From Sclerotiophoma versabilis (taxonomy: Eukaryota; Ascomycota; Dothideomycetes; Pleosporales; Didymellaceae), in contig JAAROD010000015.1 in the NCBI GenBank assembly GCA_012274445.1, positions 3,658,001 to 3,722,000 of the forward strand: 64,000 nucleotides of DNA, written 5' to 3'. The notes under the pieces were generated by a model. It ran no database searches. It was not told the origin of the DNA and worked only from the letters and a program-made list of their open reading frames with translations. A program made the translations under genes and the position numbers. Positions 1 through 9,149 of the stretch are shown here, in pieces (positions within the stretch are counted from its first letter, which is position 1; every line of letters begins with the position of its first letter).

Positions 1-102
1 GCACCGTGGAGAATACGAGCAAACACATCTTTGGTATGATCTGTATTAGAAGATCTAGATAGCAGGAGGGCCCACGTTGTGAATTCAAATAAGAAGCCTT
101 GT

Positions 103-172
103 CTGCAGAGAAAGGAGCCGAAATTTAAGTGCGGTACAGTTTTGTGGTGCCTCGCAATACTGCACTTGATTG
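103..172 (+). repeat. 70-bp dispersed repeat, copy 1
   Basis: This stretch closely matches 17671-17741 in the same orientation, with only a few substitutions. Both copies run from a CTGCAGAGAAAGGAG start through a shared GGTACAGTTTTGTGGTG core. The second copy lies directly next to a MITE-like element, so this may be a fragment of a dispersed repeat or a relic of segmental duplication. No coding potential is claimed. Confidence 0.75.
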
Positions 173-251
173 GTAAGCCCAGCAATATATAGCTACTCTC
201 TGGCAGCTCTTTCTCAGCCAAAGCACCACATTCTTTTATCGATTGATTGGT

Positions 252-755
252 ATGGCGGATGACTTCCCCGCCGTCAGAGCCGCATTAGAGACTATAAGCG
301 GAGCGTCTTGCAACTCACTCGTATCAAGCACTCGCGAGCTATGCCAAGCCAATGTCGCCATTGCAGAAGCGCTCTTGTCTCTCAGTCAAAATAGTGGTAA
401 TGATGCGGGTCAAGTCGAAGCTCAACTTGGGGGTATAGTGAGCTCTGAGCATGCCAACCTTGCCAATTCCCAGACGCAGCCTCACGACACCTCAGAAGTC
501 AGTACCGCGCAGGATAAGACTCATAGCGTGCTGCAGAGGTACGAGGCTCGGCAAAATGGACCAGAGCATGCAGTTGTGAGGCTTGCGCAGTACTGGATTC
601 AGAGAAAGTTGACGGGATCCGATTTCCGTAATGTTAGTGATGCAGACGAACACAGGCTCTTAGTTGATTTGCGTAAAGCTGTAATATCAAGCACTCCTGT
701 TGTGTTAGCATTACTTAGGGGTATCAAGAGGAAAAGGTCTATCAACAACTCTTAA
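252..755 (+). CDS. Hypothetical protein, 167 aa
   Basis: An intronless ORF begins at the ATG at 252 (MADDFPAVRAALE) and ends at 755. I do not recognise the family. The N-terminal half is helical and rich in Ala, Ser and Gln. A more ordered C-terminal part (about residues 95-160) has alternating hydrophobics, and the protein ends in a basic KRKR cluster that could be a nuclear signal. No signal peptide or membrane segment is visible. An AT-rich TATATA-like stretch lies about 65 bp upstream. It may be a real small gene or a chance ORF; its length and composition favour a gene. Confidence 0.5.
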   Translation: MADDFPAVRAALETISGASCNSLVSSTRELCQANVAIAEALLSLSQNSGNDAGQVEAQLGGIVSSEHANLANSQTQPHDTSEVSTAQDKTHSVLQRYEARQNGPEHAVVRLAQYWIQRKLTGSDFRNVSDADEHRLLVDLRKAVISSTPVVLALLRGIKRKRSINNS

Positions 756-953
756 TCTAAGGTAGATGTAGTAACCAGAGTGCCTTACCCAATGTGTTGC
801 ATCAGAAATAGTAATGGGAAGATAGGTTTAATTGTAACATCTATTTAAGACCCCTCCTCTCAATCTCAAGCTAAGTCAGTCCTACCTTCTCATTCAACTT
901 CCTTGAATACTTTTCGATATCAAGCCTCGAACACCGGGCACTACGCGAGACCA

Positions 954-1446
954 ATGTCGTACTATACATTATCGATCGGAGTCTATGGGACGGAGAAGAC
1001 CCAAATCACCGCTCACATTGGGGTTTTCTGATTTTCAGCCCGGGAAATGAGGTTGGAAACCTCCTGCACGTACAGTTGATCTCTCTTCAAGGATTGATAT
1101 ACCAGTTCGAAACTCGAAGTGGTCACCCACTGGAAAGCCAGACTTGTGAAGGGAGGGTACTATTGGGTTACATCGAGTCGACGAAGTACAATCAGGTTGT
1201 GAAGATCATATCAGAAGAATCAGCACCACGAAATAACAAAGTGGGGACATCGTCGCTGCTGACGAGACAAAACTCTGACTGATGCAGGATCGGTGTCAAG
1301 ACTGGATCCTCGAGTGCGTGATTGCACTTGAAGCCGAGGAGTTGCTCCCTGCAGGTACCTCGGATTGGGTTGAAGGAATCGTTGGGAAACCTTCTAAGGA
1401 CGTTGCAGCGGCGGTAGGTGGGAGATGGACGGCAGCGAGAAGATAG
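954..1446 (+). pseudogene. NCQ-W family protein, frameshifted copy
   Basis: Three segments join into one protein of the same type as the gene at 15671-16343. The first runs from ATG 954 (MSYYTLSIGVYG). The second is in another frame from about 1022 (FSPGNEVGNLLHVQ). After a 47-bp GT-AG intron at 1241-1287, the third (RCQDWILECVIALE) ends at 1446. The cysteine-glutamine-x-tryptophan motif near the C-terminus and the His-containing strand near the N-terminus are shared with the second copy. The first and second segments are out of frame at a GGGG/TTTT run around 1020-1027, and no spliceable intron resolves this, so the copy is probably broken. Its 3' end faces the APH gene with a 39-bp gap. The function of the family is unknown. 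Confidence 0.6.
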
Positions 1447-1485
1447 AGATTGGGGCGATTAAGGAGATGCAGATTTACATGAACG

Positions 1486-2319
1486 TCATAGCCCACTGTA
1501 TCGTACGAGCTCTCGCTCAAGCTCTGATAGTAAGGCGTAAGTGTCATCTGGTATCTTTGGGATTATACGGTCGATCATAGAAGACCACACAGGATTCCGA
1601 GCGCGGGACTTTGCTTCAAAGTATTCACGTTCGGGTATACTGAAACCCGAAACTCCCATATCCACAATTGCAACCACATTCAGTTGATCGTCAACGAATA
1701 TGTTGTCTGGGGTCAGGTCTCCATGACAAAATACAGCGCAACCGTTACCAAGGCGCTGGATTTTTTCTATCAGGTGCGCATCGTTGTCATCAAGTTGTCC
1801 ACCAGGCCTTGAGTTATGAAGTGCATCAATGAGCCCGTTGTAGTATTCTGTGCGTGATCTGAAAGGGCCGTATTCCCGGTCTGGCATATTTGCGGCAGGC
1901 AAGTGTTGGAAAAAGACGTCGCGACATGCTTTGAAGCCCATGGATCCAAAATAGTCGCCACGTAGACCCATCCAGCTTCTGACAAATCCCGACAGCTGTG
2001 TGATCACCCTTTCCACCTGTGCCGTGTCCAAGATGTGCAACACGTCGTGGAGTGGTGTTCCGATAACCCTGGACATGAAGATATTACCAAAGCCATCCTT
2101 CTCGTAAGCCCCGAACACTTGCGGAACAGGCACATGGGTTGACGAGGCAACAAATCGTAAGGCTTCTGCCTCTGAGACCTTTACGTTGGGCCCTCTTTTA
2201 AGTATGCGGTCAGAGTCTTGCAGGTGCCATATGGATTTGTCAATCTTGTGTACGGCGATGTTTTTGGCCTTTGTCATATCAACGACAGTAGTGAGGTCGA
2301 TATCAAAAACAAGGGGCAT
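1486..2319 (-). CDS. APH-type phosphotransferase (kinase-like)
   Basis: The 277-aa ORF starts at the ATG at 2319. It carries the aminoglycoside phosphotransferase/choline kinase-like core: a glycine-poor N-lobe, then FCHGDLTPDNIFV (the catalytic HGDxxxxN loop), then VAIVDMG supplying the metal-binding Asp. In fungal relatives the last motif usually reads DWE-aGWyPeYW. Here it is DMGVSGFSIPEREYF, so the aromatic after Asp is lost and the substrate pocket may differ. No intron is needed. The natural substrate of fungal APH-like proteins is mostly unknown, and resistance should not be inferred. The gene is convergent with the NCQ-W gene at 954-1446, an arrangement repeated at 15.7-17.2 kb. Upstream on its strand is a CT-rich tract typical of fungal promoters. 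Confidence 0.8.
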   Translation of the reverse strand: MPLVFDIDLTTVVDMTKAKNIAVHKIDKSIWHLQDSDRILKRGPNVKVSEAEALRFVASSTHVPVPQVFGAYEKDGFGNIFMSRVIGTPLHDVLHILDTAQVERVITQLSGFVRSWMGLRGDYFGSMGFKACRDVFFQHLPAANMPDREYGPFRSRTEYYNGLIDALHNSRPGGQLDDNDAHLIEKIQRLGNGCAVFCHGDLTPDNIFVDDQLNVVAIVDMGVSGFSIPEREYFEAKSRARNPVWSSMIDRIIPKIPDDTYALLSELERELVRYSGL

Positions 2320-3047
2320 AACGGGCTTTTCAGGAAAGAGGCCGTCTCTAACAAGGCATATATTAGCGCAAGAGAGAATGTGGGAGGAATAAAGATAGGC
2401 TTACTGTGGAGGAAGGGGTGGAGGAGGAGGGGGAGGGCAAATCGGAGCCATCACAAAGAGATGTTTGCAAGAACAAAAGTTGGAATGCTATGGTGTTGCG
2501 GCAATCGAGCGACGTGTCGCTTAAAAGAACAAAAAATGATAAGGGAGCGACGTGCCAAGGACGCAGGATGGGGACGACGCACAGGCCACGCGAGACGCTC
2601 AGAGGCTCGCTTAGACCTGCAAGTCTGTGGCTGAGCTGTCGCTTTGTCTTCCGGGTGGCGCAGAGACAACGTTGCAGCTACACGCTAGAGGTAAAACCGC
2701 ATTCGCTAGCTGCTGTATGGAGTAACATCCGCTGCATTACAATAATTAAGTTCTTTGCCTCTTTGTCTTGTTGCAGCTAGCCTTTCGTATAGCTAATAAG
2801 GTTTAAGGAGTGTGAACCTATAACTCGTCAATAAACAGGAGCTGCGCAGCAATGGCAGAGTCCATGCGTACATCCAAAATAGGCACAGCTACAATTTTAT
2901 GCATTCCCCACATGGTATTTCATCACAACAGATCATTTTTGGTTCCGAAGTAAGAAACTTCATCATACAATATGAAGCTGATGCGCTTCGCAGATTATCC
3001 CAAGATGAACGAAGGTGTCAAAGCCCGCAGTTCAAAGTGGAGAATAA
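2320..3047. other. Intergenic, no gene recognised
   Basis: This stretch holds a purine-rich tract (about 2405-2440) that is the CT-rich promoter side of the APH gene at 1486-2319. Overlapping ORFs here look like composition artefacts. The last 200 bases have a short open frame (reading FGSEVRNFIIQYEADALRRL) that might be a decayed upstream piece of the NLR-like gene that follows, but I cannot place it. Confidence 0.4.
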
Positions 3048-4277
3048 GTGAGGTACGTTGAGATAGGGCACGCCATTAGCTTACTTATGCTGACGAGGCA
3101 GATGCTTATACCTACCTACCGAAAGTGGCCATTAATCGCGAACCTGTTGTCGCTAGTAAGCTCCTCCAATCTACAAGACAAATTCAATGCAGATTTGCAG
3201 AATCACGACAAGACTGCTACAAAAGGAGTTCAAGGCGAGTCAGACGCTGCATTCAACAAAGACTTTGCCATCTTGCAGGGGTACTTACTCTCGACCGTAA
3301 CAACCAAGATGAACACATTCGCCATGTGCCTTTCCAAGCAGTTTCCTACACAAGCCCACTTGACGTCATTTGGTCAGACAGAGCACTGGAAGCGATCCTT
3401 CATCCATATAATGTTGCAGGAATTCCCTACCGGAGAATTCAAGAACTGGGCAAAGTGCAAGCAGCTGCTTCCACACGTCAAGTTGCTCTACCACATGCAG
3501 CCATCTACTGTGGAATTGTCGATCGCATGGGCGCAGACACTCGCCAACGCCGCATGGTACCTCTGGAAGACGGGAAAATATAACATGGCACAAGACTTCC
3601 TAGTCAAGGCACTTGAAGTCATGGAGCTGGTCTTAGAGCCATATGACGAGCAAATGCTGAGCAGTGTTGAAATCATGGCAGGAGTTATGTCATCTCAGGG
3701 GAGATACAGCCAAGCAGAAGAGCTCCATTGGCAAGCACTAAAAGGATTCAAAAAAAGATTCGGGTTACACCATCCCTTCACTCTGACGAGCATGAGTAAC
3801 CTGGCGTTAGTGCTGCAGCATCAGGGCAAGCACCAAGATGCCGAGAAGCTGAACCGGAAAGCACTCGAAGGGAGTGAAATAGTGCTAGGAATATGCCATG
3901 TAGACACGCTGACAAGCGTAAGCAACCTAGCCTTGGTCCTTCAACATCAGGGGAAGTTTGAAGAAGCAGTTGAGCTAAATTTGCAAGCGCTGAAGGGGTT
4001 CCAAGAACAGCTAGGTTTGCAACATCCCTCTACCCTCACAAGTATAAGTAATCTGGCCTGTGTGTTACAGTTTCAGGGCAATTACAGGGACTCAGAAGAG
4101 CTGAACTGGTTAGTTTTTCAGGGAAGGTTAAAAGAGCTTGGGGTTCATCACCCTTCTACGCAGACGACTGTAAGAAACCTAGCGTGGGTCTTACGGGCTC
4201 AGGGTCAAGTTACGTTGGCAAGGTCCTTAGAGCAGCAAGCCCTGGAAGACAATGAGGGACTGCAAGTGTATCACTGA
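3048..4277 (+). pseudogene. NLR-like protein remnant: NB-ARC end plus TPR repeats
   Basis: The open frame is 409 codons, starts with GTG, and has an in-frame ATG at 3087. Around residues 70-150 it reads like the winged-helix end of a fungal NB-ARC/STAND ATPase and the linker that follows it (LQGYLLSTVTTKMNTFAM, EFPTGEFKNWAKCKQLLPHV). Residues about 165-400 hold at least five kinesin-light-chain-type TPR units of 42 residues, with the recurrent LxSxSNLAxVLxxQGK and A-E-L-xxxAL patterns. The P-loop, Walker B and effector domain that should precede this part are missing upstream, so this is the 3' half of a fungal NLR and probably a truncated gene. It could still be expressed as a TPR-only protein. 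Fungal NLRs act in non-self recognition and cell death. Confidence 0.7.
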
Positions 4278-4439
4278 AATTGCACAAACGCCTAGAGTTA
4301 AGAATGAGTACATCAAAATGAAAGTAGGCAGCTTCTGCTAAGACATTCGCAACTAGATTCGTAATCGTGTTTTCATCATTTTGTTAACTTTGATGGTGAT
4401 TGATTGTTCTTGGCGGAGAAGAATTTGCTGCATCACACA

Positions 4440-6352
4440 TCATGCAACACTAGGGTAAATCGAAATTATCGAGTCGCCAGGCGCCCAAATGGCAGGCGAA
4501 GTCTCTTTGAGCCTATCAAGACCTTCTTTGAACAACCCCTCCGTGCCCTTTGTTTTTGTCATAGCCGCGAACGTGCTACAAAGCAAGTCGTCTGGGCCTA
4601 GATCTTGAGAATCGTCATGCAATTTGAAAGCCTTCCACTTCAGACGCAGAATGCGTAGGTCGTTCATGACCAGCACTCGGTCCACCATCTCCAGTGTCTG
4701 TGCGCTAGGTTGGCGGTCAATTATTGACCGAAGCTGACTCATCTTCCGCCGCTCGCGGATCCAGATAAAGAGGGTCTGGTGGCAACAATCAAATTGGTGT
4801 CCCATGGCAAGCCTAAAGTCTTGTTCGTGGCTAGCCCAGACCTGTTCCAGGCTGCGTAACACAAGGAGTTCATTGACCCTCTCACCGTTCCGTGGAAACA
4901 GATATTTGAGAAGGAGATATAAAAGATCGCATTGTTCGAAAGTAATATCTTGAGAAACAGGACTCCAATTGCTGCCCAAACTATGTTGTTGATCAGTACT
5001 GTGATCCGTAGTAGCGTGCAGCTCGGAGGCTTCACTCTGAGGTGATGGTGAGACTCCGGAGACATTGTTCCGGGAAAGGTGTTCAGGACGAGTGCGTGCG
5101 ATCTGAATCGCGGGTGGGGTCGGACTATGCGACCCCTGGACGCTCCTCACGTGCTCGTGTCCTCCCTGATACCGATTATTCAATAATGTCGAAGCAGGTA
5201 AATTGCCGTGGCTATTCCAAGCCGTCGGCATGACTGTCGTTCCACGAAAAATAGGCGCAGTATGCGTGCTAGTCGTGTTGGCGATGGCAGTGGAGACGTT
5301 TTTTGCAATATGATTGACCGCAACAAAGGTGCTTGTAAGAGGATATGTGGATATAGGTGTGTCACATTCCACATGTTGAGAGCAAGGATGTGATGGCACC
5401 GACGATCTGCCAGGAGAGATCGCAGTCAGATTGTGGGCAGCTTGAGGCGGCAAATTGATGTTGTCTAGAGGGGTATATCTCGTCCGCTCAGAGCTTCTCG
5501 ACGTAGAAGCAGGCCCTTGCGTGGTCTGCTCGGCGGATGGGGCTTCGTTTTGGCGAAGCCGCTTTCCAGCATTGGGATTATGCGTGATCGAGCCGTCGCG
5601 ACCAACTTTTCGTTTCGTCGTACCAGCCGGTGAATTTGTGGCGCGTATGGGTGACGTTGCGCTATCAACAACAAAGGTTTCAGGACGTGATGGTCCAGCT
5701 GATGTCTGCAATAACTATCAGAACCTTACACTTTACACCATAGGAATCATAGCCTTGACTACCGATGCAGGTCTATTTGCCACAGGTTGTGTGGCATTTG
5801 TATCGCGACTAGTTGTTGAATCGTTCGCAATTGTTCTCGTTGAAAACGTTCTTGACTGTAGAGAAGTGTAGGCCTTCTTGTAGATCCAGCGACGAAGATG
5901 GGTTTTGAGTCAACTGGGGGTCAGCTGATTGGCGAAATCCAAAACTAGTACCTGACTTACGTTGTTCTATCTGCAGCAACCTCGAAGAAGAGCTCCTTGG
6001 GATAGCTAGCGTTTAGGGTTCCTGCAGCTATCAGCAGTCGCCTTCGTTCTGCATTTTCTCCCCAGATTGCTGAACCATGGGTACTGAGCAACGCGTTCAG
6101 CTCCCCGCCGAGCGCATCAGGATCAGAGGCTGATTCGAGAAGAGGACCTGGGTCTGTAGGGAGAGTGTGCGACAACTTTTGCACCTCGTTAGACAGGTGC
6201 TGTAATTCGCACTCAGAAAACTGTAGGGCGCCGCGATCGTTGGTGTGCGAAAGGCCTAAACATTCGATGATTTCGCGAATTGTCGGGCCCTGACTGCCAA
6301 GGAAGATTGTCCAGTCGCTCTGGCTCCAGCGCTGAAGCGAATGATCAACCAT
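4440..6352 (-). CDS. Hypothetical multi-exon protein
   Basis: The first exon runs from the ATG at 6352 to about 5961 and ends in a perfect GTAAGT donor. The last exon is open from about 5711 to the stop at 4440. A short middle exon, preceded by a CTCTACAG acceptor near 5870, is plausible, but I could not make all phases agree. The last exon is rich in Ser, Thr and Pro (residues 1-240). It is followed by a compact helical domain (CDLLYLLLKYLFP, LRSLEQVWASHEQDF) that I do not recognise. A decayed, inverted paralogue of the Ser/Thr-rich part and the start of the helical domain lies at 7200-7905. Function unknown; the composition suggests a nuclear or regulatory protein, but that is a guess. Confidence 0.5.
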
Positions 6353-7199
6353 CGTGAATGGTGGCTGCTGCGATCAAAGTCGTACACACGTGATGAGTGG
6401 GGTGAGGTAGTACAGCGGTCGCAAGGCGGATAAGTGCTTTCTCTTTAAAAACAAAGCAATTAGCAGAGGTCGCCTACGGTAAGCAGTTTAGCACCGCGTT
6501 TAGCGCGCGACCGCTGGCTGCTCAGCGCAGAGGCGGCTTAGCTTCTGCTAACCATCAATATTAGCGATATGGCCAATAGGCTGAATTAGTGCAGTCTTTG
6601 CTCTGCGCAAGGAAAGCATTGGCTGTCCCGAGATCTGAGGACTATATTGACCAATCTGGATATCGAGCCGAAATTTTAGCTTTGAAGCCAATTTATCCAA
6701 GTCGATCCTTGGTGCTAAGACCTGGGTGAGGTTTTGTCAGAAAGGAGCAGAGCAAGTGCCAAATTCGCCTGCAAGTCGAGCCCTGTTCCATCAAAAAGCT
6801 CAGCGAGCCATAGCTGGAAATAAGGAAGTGACATCGCTACCAAATCGAGGCAAGTGATGATCGGAAACAGCGCGCCGCGAGGACAGCCAGGCACGAAGCT
6901 GGGCGGCGGCTAAAACGGCGAAGGTGTTGATCAACTAGCAGGGCGGAAGACAGCGTCCGTGCTAATCAATCAAGGTTAGCGTGCAAGTCTAGGGGGCGGT
7001 AAGCCTCTTTGTAAGCGGCATGTGACAAACACGGGCAGCTAACGACGAGCAACGTCTTCACTAGTGTGCCCGCGCTACAGCGGTCACTAGACGAGTCGGC
7101 TTCGATCCCGCAACAGTCGCTATGTCGATGCTTAGTCATCTCCGTGGCTGTCTATTGGAAACGAGCAGCCAAGGTTCTACACTGAACAATACCTACCTG
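6353..7199. other. Intergenic between inverted paralogues
   Basis: No gene recognised. The first 100 bases are the promoter side of the gene ending at 4440. The rest is locally GC-rich with short repeated motifs around 6475-6550 (GCGCGACCGC, AGCGCAGAGGCGGCTTAGC) and could be old transposon sequence. Confidence 0.3.
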
Positions 7200-7905
7200 T
7201 AACCCCCGGCTGTTCACAGTTTAGCTGCTACCTCTTCCGGAAGGCCATCGGTGTCACCGGGTCCTCACCTTTGCTATACACAGGATAACATGCCCAGTTC
7301 CACCATCTCTCCTACAAGCACGTTTATTGCAGTAAAACGAGTTCTAGTGAGCGACTCAACTGCCTCCAGTCGTCACAACTCGTCCACCACGCCTACTGCG
7401 TCTGGCTTTTCAGGCACGTCAATCATGTCAGTAGCGCCGAACTCACTCAATGACCAAGAGCATTTGCGCGCTTCTCCCTCATCCCACAGTCAGCAGTATG
7501 GGAGACATGAGGATACGATGAGCGTCCAGATGCCGCATAGTCCAACCCCGCCTGCGACTCAGATCATGATCACTCATGCCTGAACTCTCCCAAATCAGTG
7601 CTTCTAGGGTGCTGGCATCGTCGCCTTTTGAATCCTCCAATCTGCACCATACCACAGACCACAATACTGACCGACAAGAAGATACGGGCAGCGACCGGAT
7701 ACCTGGTCCGCCTAAAGTGACTTTGCTTTAACAATACGACCTTTTGTGGCTACTCCTAAGATACATGTTTCCCCAGAATGATAAGAAGATCGAGGAACCC
7801 ATTATGTTACGCAGTCTTGAACAGGTATGGACTAGCCATGAACATGACTTTAGTTCTGCCATGGAACCACAAGTTGATGGTCGCTACAAAGCCCTTCATA
7901 CATGA
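7200..7905 (+). pseudogene. Decayed inverted copy of the 4440-6352 gene
   Basis: Translated pieces follow the last exon of the 4440-6352 gene in order. The alanine/serine segment near 7205-7260 matches AAHNLTAISPGRSS. TSTFIAVKR matches TSTFVAVNH, PHSPTPPATQI matches SHSPTPPAIQI, and after stops and shifts LRSLEQVWTSHEHDFSSAM (7801-7860) matches LRSLEQVWASHEQDFRLAM. The frame is broken by a stop at about 7581 and at least one later shift. The two copies face each other across about 0.85 kb, so this is an old inverted duplication. Confidence 0.7.
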
Positions 7906-7979
7906 ATCGTATGCTTTGCAGACAATCGGACGCTATTGCGCTACATTTGGATCATGTCTTCTAGAGACAACTTTCCAAA

Positions 7980-8524
7980 GAATAAGATCACCAAGTACTT
8001 CGTCTGTAGAATGTATCGTCCTTCCCAGCACTTTCACACAATGGTGCCACCCAAGTCTGCTGCCAATGGATGGAACAGGCTGGTCTGGTAACTGCGCAAG
8101 AACTCAACCTTGTCGTTGATAGTGTGGAATCCCGGAAAAAGCCGACGGCCTTCTATAATGTGGTATATCGTAGATCCTAAAGAGAACATGTCCGTCCTTG
8201 CATCTACGAACTCCTGGTCGTGTCGCGGCATGAATGACTCTGCATCTTCAGAAGCTCCTCGGTAAGCGCGGGCAAATCAGCAGACGGATGAGATGGTGAT
8301 GGTAACGGACAAGATGTGACAGCGTCAGTCTGGTGTGGCTTAATGTAGTTCACACAGCAGGGCAATAAATGTGACTTATCGCCATCGGAGAGTTTGCGCT
8401 TCATAGCAAGGATCACATGCGCATAACGTAGTGTCGTTAACGTACTAGCCTTAAGAGCTTCCATAACAAGTTTGTCGTTGCAGATGGCTAGCGGCCAAAC
8501 GCTTGGACCATTAGCTCCTGCCAA
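7980..8524 (-). pseudogene. Protein kinase-like fragment, stop-interrupted
   Basis: On the minus strand 8231-8034 reads RTDMFSLGSTIYHIIEGRRL, typical of the kinase C-lobe helix F region (D-x-(F/W)-SLG). Past an in-frame TGA at about 8031 the same frame continues KCWEGRY, a common fungal kinase tail, so a CGA to TGA change is likely. A second open piece (8524-8204), shifted in frame, carries the upstream part. No intact catalytic loop is visible. The retrotransposon inserted about 110 bp upstream of this fragment on its own strand. Confidence 0.55.
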
Positions 8525-8631
8525 CGCATGCTCGTCGGACCTCTCGAAGCCCCGTGCGCAGAGCGTTCCGCTCGGCGGCTATATTACAAGGATCACTCAG
8601 GCAAAGTACATATACAGCCTAAGGAAGCACT

Positions 8632-9132
8632 TGTTACGATCTCGGAGGATGGCACGCGGGGATGGTGACTTATTACCAATGGCGGGCCCTGGATCGGCGG
8701 GCGCCAGGCCCCAGGTCACGTGATGTCTCACGAACTCCACACAGAACCTGGAGTCAGGAGTGTGAGACACGACAACACAACGTCACGTGATGTCCCACGA
8801 ATCCCACATTGTTCCATGAATACCACAAGGCCCCCTATGGGACTTGGTGGAAGACCATGCTACACTATGGGACATCTTAAGTATATAGTCAGTAGGAACA
8901 CAACCCTTATGGTTCGTGTTCAACTTAGTCAATCAAGTTTGTCTTTGGAATCTCAACCCCCAACTCTCGAGCTAGATAGTCTACTCTATACTACTCATTG
9001 TTACCCTCCATTGTCACGGTGTCTCACTAGACAATAACCCCAACCCTTACGGATCATCCTGTACCAGCGCTCATCCCTGAGAACCAATACGAATAGTGCT
9101 TACGAGCTTTGCTTGAAAGTACAACTTCAACA
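8632..9132 (+). repeat. 5' LTR
   Basis: The LTR is 501 bp with short TG...CA ends. It contains CACGTGA-type boxes (the motif TCACGTGATGT occurs twice, near 8715 and 8800), which are candidate E-box-like promoter elements, and a TATATA at 8882-8887. Sequence is the same as the 3' LTR as far as I can read. The 105-codon ORF inside it is not a gene. Confidence 0.97.
8882..8923 (+). promoter_or_regulatory. LTR core promoter and probable RNA start
   Basis: TATATA at 8882-8887 is followed about 30 bp later by GTGTTCAA at 8916-8923. That octamer is complementary to the primer-binding region at 9135-9142, which suggests the transcript begins at or just before 8916 and folds back to prime its own reverse transcription, as in the Tf1/sushi group. 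Confidence 0.5.
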
Positions 9133-9134
9133 CT

Positions 9135-9142
9135 TTGAACAC
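9135..9142 (+). other. Probable primer-binding site (self-priming)
   Basis: TTGAACAC starts two bases after the 5' LTR. It is the exact reverse complement of GTGTTCAA at 8916-8923, the inferred 5' end of the RNA. No obvious match to a tRNA 3' end (TGG start) is present, which supports self-priming over tRNA priming. Confidence 0.5.
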
Positions 9143-9149
9143 CCCAAAG

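Noticed and set aside
1486..2319. Possible antibiotic-resistance function for the APH gene
   Set aside because: Fungal APH-like genes form large families with unknown substrates. The motif after the catalytic Asp is altered here.
2186..2780. Overlapping plus-strand ORFs with Arg/Gly/Glu-rich translation
   Set aside because: They come from a purine-rich promoter tract of the APH gene on the other strand.
8720..9037. 105-codon ORF in the 5' LTR, repeated at 15205-15522
   Set aside because: It is identical in both LTRs because they are copies. It has no domain and spans promoter sequence.
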